From Bacteroidaceae bacterium (GTDB lineage Bacteria > Bacteroidota > Bacteroidia > Bacteroidales > Bacteroidaceae): 55,389 nt of DNA. The stretch covers positions 1 to 55,389 of the forward strand of contig JAFZYE010000037.1 in NCBI GenBank assembly GCA_017616445.1, written 5' to 3'. Below the pieces are notes generated by a model. It had not been told where the DNA came from, made no database searches, and saw only the letters and a program-made list of their open reading frames with translations. Below, piece after piece: positions 28,976 to 37,831 of this stretch. The position numbers and the translations under genes were made by a program. How positions within the stretch are numbered: position 1 is the stretch's first letter; every line of letters begins with the position of its first letter.

Positions 28976-31402
28976 CTATTCAACGGTGCTCTCAGAGAAA
29001 TAGAACTCGCGCAAAGGTTTGCTGACAGGATTACCCTTGAGCGTCACATTCTCCGACAGTTTGATATCGGCCGATGAAGCACCGACCTTCACGGTATATG
29101 TACCAGGACTGATGTTCCACTTCCGTTGCCCCGTGTTGCTGTAGTAACCGAACTGCTCAACATAGAGTTTCACGCGGACGGTCTTGCTTTCACCTGGCTG
29201 CAATGGAACACGGGCAAAGCCTTGTAACTGGATGTGACGAATTGGTTGATCGTCTTTCGTAGATGAGATGTAGATCTGTGCTATTTCATCCGCAGCAACC
29301 TTGCCTGTATTCTCCACCTCAAACGAGAGGTTGATGCTTTCGTCAGACGTTGAAGCTTCTTTGGCAATCTGCAGGTTGCTGTAATAGAACGTCGTGTAAC
29401 TCAAACCATAACCAAAAGGCCATTGGGTGTTAGGAGTGGCAAGGATTGGACCTGCTGCCTTGAGTGACGGATGCACTGCAAGTGGAGATGGATTGTTGTA
29501 GCACAAAGGTTCATAAACTTCGGTATTGGGATAGCTAACAGATAGTTTCGCTGATGGAGACACCTTACCATAAAGGATATCAGCCACAGCGTTGCCTCCC
29601 TCCTCACCTGGATACCAAGCCTGGATGACGGCTGCACATCGTTCGGCAAGACCCGAAATAATCTGTGCCCTTCCGCCAAACACCACGAGAACAACCGGTT
29701 TGCCTGTCGCAATCAATTCCTCAACAAACTGTTCCTGACTGCCAGGCAGACGAAGTCCCTGTCGGTCGCGGTTTTCGCCACATAGCATCACGTTCTCACC
29801 CACAGCAGCAACGATGACATCGCACTGCTTAGCCATCGTGAGTGCTTCTTGTTTATCTGCTTTCTCGCCTGATTCCACCTTACGATGCAGGATTTCGTAT
29901 TCCCAGGCCCTGATGTCCCCACCTTTCTTAAAATCGGTTTCAATCGTGTCGGTCCAATCGCATCCTCGAGAATACAGGATGTTCACATCTTCCAGCTTAC
30001 GCGAAGTCATACCCTCCAACAGTTTCACGATATGTGGATTGTCACTGTCGGCAACATCTTCCACCCTCTTCCAGAAATAAGACATAGCAGGATAGGAATA
30101 GTCACCACACATGGCCCAAATGGAATTTGCGTTAGGACCGGTGAGGAGGACATTGAGAGTTGAAAGTTGAGAGTTGAAAGTTGAGAGTGGTAGCACGCCG
30201 TTGTTCTCCAACAACACTATAGACTGAGTGGCGATATCATAGGCCGTCTGGCGTTCCTCGGGCGTGTCGAGCACAATCTGCTCTGTAGAATAAAGGTATG
30301 GATTCTTGTCAAAGAGACCAGCACGGAACTTGAACCTAAGCACGTTCTTCACCGCCCGCTCCAACACATCGGGCTTTACCAAACCTTGATCGATGGCCTC
30401 CTGCAAATACTGATAATTCGCACCATGTGGAAAATCGACATCATTGCCAGCGTTGATGGCGGCTGCTGCCTTTTGTGCAGTTGTCTCTAAACCTGGTATC
30501 TGGTCGATAGCTGTGTAGTCGCTTACCACCATTCCGTCGAATCCGACATAATCGCGTAGGATATCTTGCAGAATCTCACTGTTGGCAACACAATTCGTGC
30601 CATGCACGGCATGATAGCCTGGCATCAATGCCTTGCTGCCAGCTACACGAATCATCGCTTCGTGAGGAAAGAGTATCTCTTCCATGAGTTCTTTCTCGTC
30701 GGCATCACCTCCACCTCCATAGCCGAGATAGTGCTTCGAACAGGCACCCACACCCTCCTTCAAGTCACCTTGTTGCAAACCCTTTACGAAAGCTACACCC
30801 ATCACTGCCGATAGGTATCCGTCTTCACCGTATGACTCTTCCAAACGGTTGAACGAAGGAACACGACACACATCGACCATCGGTGAGAGGGCTAACACAC
30901 CTCCCATCTTGCGGAGGTCGGTACTCGTCTGACGTGTCTTCAGTTCTGCCAACTCTGGATTAAACGAGCATGCCTGTCCGATTTGCTGCGGATAGATTGT
31001 CGCCCCTAACGTATTGACACCCGAAAGTACCTCCTCATGAAGGAGTGCAGGAATGCCATTAGGTGTGTTATTCATCAGCCAATCCTGTATGGCGGCAGCT
31101 CGGTCGCGCAGTTCATTAGGGTCACGAGGTTGCTGCAAGCAGAACTGACAGAAGTGTCCGATGCCGTAAGGTATCAGCTCACGGCACTTGGCAGTATCAA
31201 GACGCCCCTGCACATCGAAGAGGTCGTCCATGTACATGCTCTTCAACTGTGCGATGCGCTCTTCTTGCGACATTTTGTCGTAGAGGTCGTTTACCTGCTG
31301 TTCAATATCTGTAGCTGTGTTACAACCTGTCAGCAATGCCGCCAGTGCCAGCAATGCCAACAGGTTGAAACGGATCAGTGTTCGTTTACATCCGTTGTTC
31401 AT
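28976..31402 (-). CDS. glycoside hydrolase family 3 lipoprotein (beta-glucosidase-like)
   Basis: An 808-aa GH3 enzyme, lipid-anchored after the signal peptide (LLTGC, Cys27). The N-terminal TIM barrel includes MSQEERIAQLKSM, NRLEESYGEDGYLSAVMG, CSKHYLGYG and the nucleophile Asp295 in DGMVVSDYTAID; the alpha/beta sandwich follows (VIVAAVGENVMLCGENRDRQGLRLPG), and a fibronectin-III-like domain ends the chain (YGLSYTTF, VENTGKVAADEIAQIYIS). It should release beta-linked glucose or xylose from oligosaccharides. At residues about 406-417 the protein is encoded by a 7-bp tandem repeat (30153-30187). It starts 11 bp after the large phosphatase-domain gene, so the two form an operon. Confidence 0.93.
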   Translation of the reverse strand: MNNGCKRTLIRFNLLALLALAALLTGCNTATDIEQQVNDLYDKMSQEERIAQLKSMYMDDLFDVQGRLDTAKCRELIPYGIGHFCQFCLQQPRDPNELRDRAAAIQDWLMNNTPNGIPALLHEEVLSGVNTLGATIYPQQIGQACSFNPELAELKTRQTSTDLRKMGGVLALSPMVDVCRVPSFNRLEESYGEDGYLSAVMGVAFVKGLQQGDLKEGVGACSKHYLGYGGGGDADEKELMEEILFPHEAMIRVAGSKALMPGYHAVHGTNCVANSEILQDILRDYVGFDGMVVSDYTAIDQIPGLETTAQKAAAAINAGNDVDFPHGANYQYLQEAIDQGLVKPDVLERAVKNVLRFKFRAGLFDKNPYLYSTEQIVLDTPEERQTAYDIATQSIVLLENNGVLPLSTFNSQLSTLNVLLTGPNANSIWAMCGDYSYPAMSYFWKRVEDVADSDNPHIVKLLEGMTSRKLEDVNILYSRGCDWTDTIETDFKKGGDIRAWEYEILHRKVESGEKADKQEALTMAKQCDVIVAAVGENVMLCGENRDRQGLRLPGSQEQFVEELIATGKPVVLVVFGGRAQIISGLAERCAAVIQAWYPGEEGGNAVADILYGKVSPSAKLSVSYPNTEVYEPLCYNNPSPLAVHPSLKAAGPILATPNTQWPFGYGLSYTTFYYSNLQIAKEASTSDESINLSFEVENTGKVAADEIAQIYISSTKDDQPIRHIQLQGFARVPLQPGESKTVRVKLYVEQFGYYSNTGQRKWNISPGTYTVKVGASSADIKLSENVTLKGNPVSKPLREFYFSESTVE
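30153..30187. repeat. heptamer array inside the GH3 coding region
   Basis: Alternating TTGAGAG and TTGAAAG, five units, 35 nt. In the coding sense it reads through all three frames, giving LSTFNSQLSTLN. Loss or gain of one unit would shift the frame. Confidence 0.9.
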
Positions 31403-31413
31403 GATATGTGTAT

Positions 31414-34400
31414 TTATTCAACAAATACTTTCTTAGTGCTACCGTTGTTGTAGCGGATGATATAGAAACCTTTACCACCGTCGAGCACATTTTTCGGCAC
31501 TTGTACACCGTTTGCGTTATACACGGCTTTGATGGTCTGCTGTGCTGCATCGCGTTCCTGCAACTCCACTTCATCGATGCCTGTTGCAGGTTCGACGAGC
31601 ATGATGTCGCGGAACTCTTTGACTTCATCGGCAGTGATACCAATCTTGTTAATCCAGAAACTCTCGAACTTATCGCGAAGGGTGGCTCCACTCTCTTTCT
31701 GGACTACTGCGATACGTTCCTGAATGGCACTCTTGTTACGATTGCCAGCAGGAGCAGCAAAAGAAGTGAACTCATAGTCATGATAAAGCGAATTGAGATC
31801 CATGCCCAACAAACCTTCAAGCAGTACTGCCAACAGACCGGTACGGTCGGCTCCGAAGACACAATGGAAGTGCACAGCACGACCTTGACGGATATGTTTC
31901 ATTAAGAAATGGAACTCCTCATTGAAACGCTTGAGCGTTGCCGCTTCACTGAGGTTCTCTGCGGTATAGTCATTCGCTCCTGCAAAATAGTACGTGTCTC
32001 CCTTTACGAATCCATAACCCGACTTGTTTGTCTCACGGTCTTGATCATAGTCATCACGCCAACGGAGGTCAATCTCCGCTCCGATGCCTAAGTCCATCAA
32101 GCTCTTGAGGTCATCGAATACTGGTGCGTGATAGCCGTTCACCTCGCCACCACGATAGATCAGTCCATAACGAACAGTTCGTCCATCCTGAACGGTCCAT
32201 CCGCCAAGATCACGAAGGTTATAGACACTTGGTGCATAAAGCATACGTACCGGTCCCTCTACGTTGAGTTCGCCCTTCACTACTTTCTGACCATTCGACT
32301 CTACCGCGAAATAGTAAGTATTACCAGGGATGAGGTTCGGGATGTAGCATACTGTTGCTGCATTTATCACATCAATGACCTTTGCATCAGAAAAGTCTGA
32401 ACTGAGACCATACTTCACTACTGCGCCATCAGCCTTACTTGCAGGCACAGGAATACCGATTGCATGTGGCAGGTCGCGACGTGCCGGTACGATGGCATTG
32501 TATGTTGCAACAACCGATGAAGAAGACTGAGTGTACTTCTCGTTCATGAACATACGAACCTGATAATTCTCGATATTACCCGTAATCTTCAGGTCATCGA
32601 GCTTCTGTATCTCAACCGTAGTAAAATACGAACCTGCACGGGTCTGTTTCTTGAGCGTCGTCATACGCCAGTTGAATACAGATGCATAGTAAGGATAGAC
32701 CACTCCACCATCCCAGTTCAACTGATACGTATCAGGCTTCTCCGCTTTCAGAACCGTCTGGCCCACAAACAGCGTGTCGGTCGTCTCTGCAAATTCCACA
32801 TAGCACGGAACTCCCGCACGCACGTTCTCGACAGGGAACACCACAGCCTTGCGGGCTTTCACGTCATCGTCGAGCGAACCGATTTCATACACAGCCTTGA
32901 ACCGGCTTCCATCGATGTCGCATGGTGAAGCGAACGGAATCAGCACCCCCGCCTCGAATGGTGAACTCGGTACAATCATCACCTCTGCAGGCGTATCGTC
33001 CGCAACCGTCACACCGCTCTTCACTGCAATAGGTTTACGCTCTCCGTAATAGAGTCGGAAGTTATCAAGGATAATCCAGTTGTCTGGCAAATCAGTCTCT
33101 TCAAGACCGACCCCGATTGTCACGTCACCATCCTCAGTCACTTCGCTCTCAACGTATGTCCAGTAACCGCCAGGCGTGAGCGCATCGCTCACCTTATCCA
33201 TCATGAGAGGGAATCCGCGTCCATCGACCATCGCACCCACATCTTCTTTTCGTGATACACAAGCTGTGGCAAGCGTGTTGCGCGCATCGTCGAAAATACT
33301 CTTTATCGGTTGGGCCGTTTCGTTGAACAGGAGCGAGAGTTTACCGACTTCCTTCCCGTGTTCACGGTCATACAATGCCTGCTTCCATGCCTGAGCCTGA
33401 TAGAATCCCTGAACCTTCAAGGTATATTTTCCTGCAGGTAACCCCTTGAGCACCTGATACATCTTCTCGCCTCCTGTCACGTTCGTTCCCTGAAGCACAC
33501 CGATGCTGTTCCACTTCAACGACTTGCGTTCCATCTTCCAACCATCAGCATTCTTGTCGAATGTCGGATTCTTAATCAAAGTCGTGATGTTGAACTGACC
33601 TGTCTCTGTTTCCCCAGTCTTCAGCAAAGTTCCGAAGGCCTCTACTACATTTGCAACAGCAGTTGCAATCTCTTCATCTGTTGCACCCTCTTTCTTCAGC
33701 ACCTCTGTAGCGCTGGCATACACAGCATCAAACGCAGCATGATCTTTTGCCTGTGATGCAATCTTATTATAGGTCTCTACACGGGCGATAAGATCCTCAA
33801 GCGTCTCAGGAGCGTCATCATCAGATGTTTTCTCTTTGACCACAGTACTAACGTATGTCAGTCGGAAGTTATCAAAACCAGCGTAGGTGATACCCTGACT
33901 ACCTGTTGCGGTCTCGTTGCGGATTCCGATGGTGAGTGTACCCTCAGCACCGACTGATACCTCCAACTCATTGTCGTACATGCCGCGCTTGAACGCATCA
34001 GCAAAAGCACTTGAGTTATCAGGCAGATAGACAGTCTTTCCGCCAATCGTGTGACTACGCCATGTACCCGAACCAGCTGATGTGAGCCACTGGCTTGAAA
34101 GCTGTACAGGCTGCACTTCCTCATCGTTTGCATAGATGAAGCAGAAGTTCTCCAGTTCCTTACCCGATTGCAACAAGGCATCGATTTCGTCGTTCACACA
34201 TGGGCGGAAGAATGCCTGAACCTGCAACTTGTAGGTACCTGGTATAAGTCCCGTGAGGGTCTGGTGGATATCGAACACACCATTATAGCAGGTGTAAACA
34301 GGATTGCCGGTATCAGCCGCTTTCACTCCGACACTACCACCTTCAGACTTATCTACGGTCCATCCGTTGAGTCCGTCATCAAGGTTTGCATCTACTATCT

Positions 34401-36021
34401 TGTCTGTAAAATCACAACTGCCGATGTATGTCAGTCGGAAGTTATCGAATCCTGCGTATGAGGTACCGTTATCTGTATCAAGGTTCTTGATACCAAGTTT
34501 CAGCTTACCATCTTCGCCTACAAGACAATACATTTCGTTTTCATAGAGTCCAGCTGTGAATGCAATTGAGAATGCGTTCGAATTATTAGGAACATAGGCT
34601 GTACCCTCTGGAATGCTGAATTCGCTCCATGTACCTGCCGATGGTTTCGTTGTCAGGTATTCGTCAACGATGAACTTCACCTTCTTCTCTGAGTCGTTAC
34701 CATAGATGTAGGTCTCGTTGGTGAGATCAGAACCATTTTGAACCGCAGTCCAAGTGTCTGCATTTGCAGTTGGACGGGTGAATGCCTGTACCTGCAACTG
34801 ATAGATGCCAGGAGTCAGTCCTTCGATGGTCTGATAAACATCGAATCCACCTCCATAGCAAGTAATCACATAGTTCGTCGATTCACCCTTCTTGTCACCA
34901 TTTCCGAAGTTACCACTCCATCCGGTCTTACCTTCCTCGAAGTTAGCATTTGCGATAAGGCCAGTCTTATCCTTACTATTTGCGATATCCGCCTTTACAG
35001 CAGCATCGAGAGCAGCTTCAATTGCTGCCACCTCTGTCGCTCCATCGCCCTCAATCGTCTTTGCATCGTATGCAGCCTTAATATCTTTCACTGCTGCAGT
35101 ATATGTTGCTTTCGACTCCGCCGAGAGGGTCGTAGCTTCAGCCTTGTCGAACGCAGCTTTTACGTTTGCATAAGCAGTTACACTTGCGGTTGCATCAGCG
35201 ATGGCATTTACAGCAGCCGTGTAATTGTCCTTTGATTTGTTTGCCTTAAGTGCAGCCACTGCCGCATTCATGTTTTCCTCCACAGTTGCGTTCATTGCAC
35301 CAGTCGGGATGGAACTTAACAATGCAGTAACCATCTCGTCCGTAATGTCAAAAATAGGGCCATTATAGTATAAGCGGAAATTATCGAATCCCGTATAGGT
35401 GTCACCCTTAGAACTAGTTGCCTCTGTATTCTTTATACCAATCTTCAGCTTACCTTCTTCACCAACGACAACATCGAGTTGGTTATCGTACATGCCACGT
35501 TTGAATGCATCAGCAAATGCATCCGATGCATTTGGAAGGTATATGGTCTGGCCGTTCAGCGTATGACTCGACCATGACCCCGACCCACTCTCTGCGAGCC
35601 ATTCACTAGTAAGCGCAACAGCATGTACCTCAACATCATTTGCATAGATGACACAGTAGTTTTCCTGCTCTTCACCTGCAGCAACCATCTCGACAGAACT
35701 TGCATTGCTTGTAGGCCGCGAGAACGCTTGCACCTTCAACGTGTAAGAACCTGCTGGTAAGTCTTCGAGAATCTGATAGAACTCAAATACACCTTTATAA
35801 CACGTATAAACAGGATTGCCTGTACTGGCTGCTTTCACACCAAGACTCTGTCCGCTTGCCGTCACCTGAGTCCATCCGTTCAACCCGTCATCCAGATTTG
35901 GATTCGTAATTCTACTCGTGAGGTCGGTTGCCTCGTCGTGCTGCATTACTAAAGCAGTTGTTGCCCAGCTGGCAAGTAGTACTACCAGCATCGCCAAACA
36001 TGATAAAATGATTTTTTTCAT
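31414..36021 (-). CDS. secreted multidomain protein with tyrosine-phosphatase-type catalytic domain
   Basis: A 1535-aa exported protein: signal peptide at 1-24, then four copies of a roughly 180-residue beta domain (about 32-222, 355-535, 540-735, 815-990) that share NxNLDDGLNGW, GNPVYTCYxGVF, LxPGxYxLxVQAFxRP and YxGFDNFRLxY, like carbohydrate-binding modules. Ala-rich helical spacers separate some of them. A phosphatase domain spans about 1240-1470, with LRDLGGW and the active-site loop HCVFGADRTG: Cys1387 and Arg1393 (CX5R), typical of the Y_phosphatase3 group. The last 50 residues (YNANGVQV...GFYIIRYNNGSTKKVFVE) look like a type IX-type sorting tail. Substrate unknown: phosphoprotein, phosphoglycan or inositol phosphate are possible. 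Promoter at 36077-36108; GH3 follows by 11 bp. Confidence 0.85.
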   Translation of the reverse strand: MKKIILSCLAMLVVLLASWATTALVMQHDEATDLTSRITNPNLDDGLNGWTQVTASGQSLGVKAASTGNPVYTCYKGVFEFYQILEDLPAGSYTLKVQAFSRPTSNASSVEMVAAGEEQENYCVIYANDVEVHAVALTSEWLAESGSGSWSSHTLNGQTIYLPNASDAFADAFKRGMYDNQLDVVVGEEGKLKIGIKNTEATSSKGDTYTGFDNFRLYYNGPIFDITDEMVTALLSSIPTGAMNATVEENMNAAVAALKANKSKDNYTAAVNAIADATASVTAYANVKAAFDKAEATTLSAESKATYTAAVKDIKAAYDAKTIEGDGATEVAAIEAALDAAVKADIANSKDKTGLIANANFEEGKTGWSGNFGNGDKKGESTNYVITCYGGGFDVYQTIEGLTPGIYQLQVQAFTRPTANADTWTAVQNGSDLTNETYIYGNDSEKKVKFIVDEYLTTKPSAGTWSEFSIPEGTAYVPNNSNAFSIAFTAGLYENEMYCLVGEDGKLKLGIKNLDTDNGTSYAGFDNFRLTYIGSCDFTDKIVDANLDDGLNGWTVDKSEGGSVGVKAADTGNPVYTCYNGVFDIHQTLTGLIPGTYKLQVQAFFRPCVNDEIDALLQSGKELENFCFIYANDEEVQPVQLSSQWLTSAGSGTWRSHTIGGKTVYLPDNSSAFADAFKRGMYDNELEVSVGAEGTLTIGIRNETATGSQGITYAGFDNFRLTYVSTVVKEKTSDDDAPETLEDLIARVETYNKIASQAKDHAAFDAVYASATEVLKKEGATDEEIATAVANVVEAFGTLLKTGETETGQFNITTLIKNPTFDKNADGWKMERKSLKWNSIGVLQGTNVTGGEKMYQVLKGLPAGKYTLKVQGFYQAQAWKQALYDREHGKEVGKLSLLFNETAQPIKSIFDDARNTLATACVSRKEDVGAMVDGRGFPLMMDKVSDALTPGGYWTYVESEVTEDGDVTIGVGLEETDLPDNWIILDNFRLYYGERKPIAVKSGVTVADDTPAEVMIVPSSPFEAGVLIPFASPCDIDGSRFKAVYEIGSLDDDVKARKAVVFPVENVRAGVPCYVEFAETTDTLFVGQTVLKAEKPDTYQLNWDGGVVYPYYASVFNWRMTTLKKQTRAGSYFTTVEIQKLDDLKITGNIENYQVRMFMNEKYTQSSSSVVATYNAIVPARRDLPHAIGIPVPASKADGAVVKYGLSSDFSDAKVIDVINAATVCYIPNLIPGNTYYFAVESNGQKVVKGELNVEGPVRMLYAPSVYNLRDLGGWTVQDGRTVRYGLIYRGGEVNGYHAPVFDDLKSLMDLGIGAEIDLRWRDDYDQDRETNKSGYGFVKGDTYYFAGANDYTAENLSEAATLKRFNEEFHFLMKHIRQGRAVHFHCVFGADRTGLLAVLLEGLLGMDLNSLYHDYEFTSFAAPAGNRNKSAIQERIAVVQKESGATLRDKFESFWINKIGITADEVKEFRDIMLVEPATGIDEVELQERDAAQQTIKAVYNANGVQVPKNVLDGGKGFYIIRYNNGSTKKVFVE

Positions 36022-36076
36022 AATTTTTGTAAGTATTAATGATATTAGTTATGTTTATGCATCTTTATTGGCAGCG

Positions 36077-36108
36077 CAAAGATACAAACAATTATTGACT
36101 CTGCCAAA
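36077..36108 (-). promoter_or_regulatory. promoter of the phosphatase-GH3 operon
   Basis: Minus strand TTTG (36108-36105), 20-bp gap, TATCTTTG (36084-36077). The leader is about 50 nt. Confidence 0.75.
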
Positions 36109-36148
36109 AATATTCACATATTTTTTCGCAAGTAACAAAAATGAGAAG

Positions 36149-36187
36149 AAAAAACCTGACAAAACCCTATTTACGATTTTGTCAGGT
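36149..36187 (-). terminator. Rho-independent terminator of the XRE gene
   Basis: On the minus strand ACCTGACAAAA pairs with TTTTGTCAGGT (11 bp, perfect) and is followed by TTTTTTC. Placed about 220 bp after the XRE stop, so the transcript includes the tandem repeats at 36279-36412. Confidence 0.82.
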
Positions 36188-36278
36188 ATAAAGCAAATGA
36201 ATTGTTAATCATTAACATATCACCACTTTTGTTAAAAATTGTTTAAATTGAGTTAATAATGCTCGTACGCATCACGCG

Positions 36279-36412
36279 CACATCTTAGTTACTTTTTGGT
36301 ATTTCATTCAATCAATTCACATTTTAATTCCTTCTTGGATTATCAATCAGCACACATCTTAATTCCTTCTTGGACATCAATCAGCTCACATCTTAATTTC
36401 TTCTTGGTTTAG
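36279..36412. repeat. 34-39 bp tandem repeat, four copies, at the XRE 3' end
   Basis: Copies begin CACATCTTA or CACATTTTA at 36279, 36318, 36353 and 36387; each continues with TTCCTTCTTGG and (except the last) ATCAATCAG or a variant. The last copy ends at the stop codon of the XRE gene. Confidence 0.85.
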
Positions 36413-36909
36413 ACTTTCGCCTTCGGAGTACTGAACGCCTCATAAGTTCCATCATCAAAGAAGATTCTTACTTCAACAATCTGTCGTTTGCGTTGCCCCA
36501 TTGCTGCAACCATCGAATCTCTAATCACATCCTTCAAATCGGAACTGTTCACCATCTTTGAACTAACCGGACTGGTCTTCCCGTTTTGACTCATTCCAAC
36601 ATGAGGTTTCTCGTTTTGTGGAAGGGAAGAAAAAAGATCAGGCGTGTCATCTGAATTTACGGAGCTCTCTCCATCTTGATGATCCTCCTTATTTATTTTA
36701 TACATTGGACCATTTCCAAGGAAAACCCATTCTGGATTTAAGTCAGGAAAACCATTAAGTATTCCTTTCAATATGGGAAGGGTAGGTTTGCTTCGTCCAC
36801 TGGTAATATGCGAAATCGTTGCAGGAGCGATTCCGGTAATCGCCGAAAACTCAACATTGCTCAATCCCTTATCACGAATAAGAAACTCTATTCTATCTTT
36901 ATCATCCAT
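36409..36909 (-). CDS. XRE-family (helix-turn-helix) transcriptional regulator
   Basis: A 166-aa protein with an HTH_3 domain at residues about 7-62: RIEFLIRDKGLSNVEFSAITG, recognition helix APATISHITSGRSKPTL, then ILNGFPDLNPEWVFLGNGPMY, the form common in Bacteroidota cI-like regulators. A polar, poorly ordered middle (about 72-118) leads to a C-terminal segment (SDLKDVIRDSMVAAMGQRKRQIVEVRIFFDDGTYEAF), a short strand-rich tail often seen in such Bacteroidota proteins. No prophage genes lie nearby, so it is probably a chromosomal regulator. Its target is unknown. The gap upstream has AGTGAGAAAT twice (about 36903-36912 and 36970-36980, minus strand), which could be an operator. Confidence 0.85.
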   Translation of the reverse strand: MDDKDRIEFLIRDKGLSNVEFSAITGIAPATISHITSGRSKPTLPILKGILNGFPDLNPEWVFLGNGPMYKINKEDHQDGESSVNSDDTPDLFSSLPQNEKPHVGMSQNGKTSPVSSKMVNSSDLKDVIRDSMVAAMGQRKRQIVEVRIFFDDGTYEAFSTPKAKV

Positions 36910-37831
36910 TTCTCACTTCTTACTTTATCTTTTCTTACTGTAAATATGGTCGATATACAAAAAGTGGATTATTTCTCACTTTTGAAATCGTTTACAAAAG
37001 TAGATAAAAAAAATGAATCCACCAAATTTTTTTAAAATAAAATTATAAATTGACTGTATTTTTTGTATTTTCAATTAGTATATAGCATAAATTGAGGACA
37101 TCGTGCGGAAAAATAGATATTTAAAACAGAACCCACAAACAAGATTTATTTTACAATCTAAAAGTTCATAGGCAATCTACTGGAAAACAAACGTTTAAAA
37201 CACATCACACCTATGGTATTTACATTTATTATGGAGATTATACACAAAAAAGTATATCTACTAACTTTACACTTCACATTCCAATATATAACATATTGAT
37301 TTTCAATAAAATATAACCAACAATTTCTACCTGCATAACAACTACTCTACAAATGTCAATCAGTATTTTTATTTTGTGATTCTTCAAATAAACAATCTGA
37401 AATACTATCCATTATTAAAGCAATCGTATACAAATCGTTTGACATTTTACAAACATCAAGGCAGAATAGAAAGTAAAATATCAATCTGGAATTTTAGCTT
37501 TTTATACAAAATAATGAATTTTGGCTATTCTCTCGGGATTTATTCCTGATTCGCATATTGGTCAGAAAATCAACAAGCACAATCATCCAAAGGCGGCAGA
37601 AAACAATCCCACAGATACCCAAAAAGGCGATATTCTCGCAAAAATCTTGTACAGTGTTTTACGCCTAAAAAATCGAAAAGCGCCGTATTACCCACAAAAA
37701 GAAGGGCAATTGGACGTGTTTTATTCTATCCAAATGCCCTTTACTATCGTTTTTTTCCCGAATTTACATTTTTTAGCCCTGTTTTCATGTACAAGAATTA
37801 CATGCTTTTACCAGGGTTTTTGAAAAAAGAA
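36910..37831. other. 0.9-kb A/T-rich gap without a convincing gene
   Basis: Only one short frame (37521-37823, plus) is open, starts with TTG, and looks random, so I do not call it. The base composition is clearly lower in G+C than the flanks. At 37702-37741 AAGGGCAATTGGA pairs with TCCAAATGCCCTT (one A-A mismatch), followed by a T-run at 37751-37757, a possible plus-strand terminator or small RNA end. A decayed gene or small RNA is possible. Confidence 0.5.

Noticed and set aside
36409-36909. prophage repressor
   Set aside because: The XRE domain is of cI-like form, but no integrase or phage structural genes lie within the window.
37521-37823. 100-aa open frame in the A/T-rich gap
   Set aside because: TTG start, no promoter at the right place and a random-looking composition ending in Phe/Leu-rich sequence.
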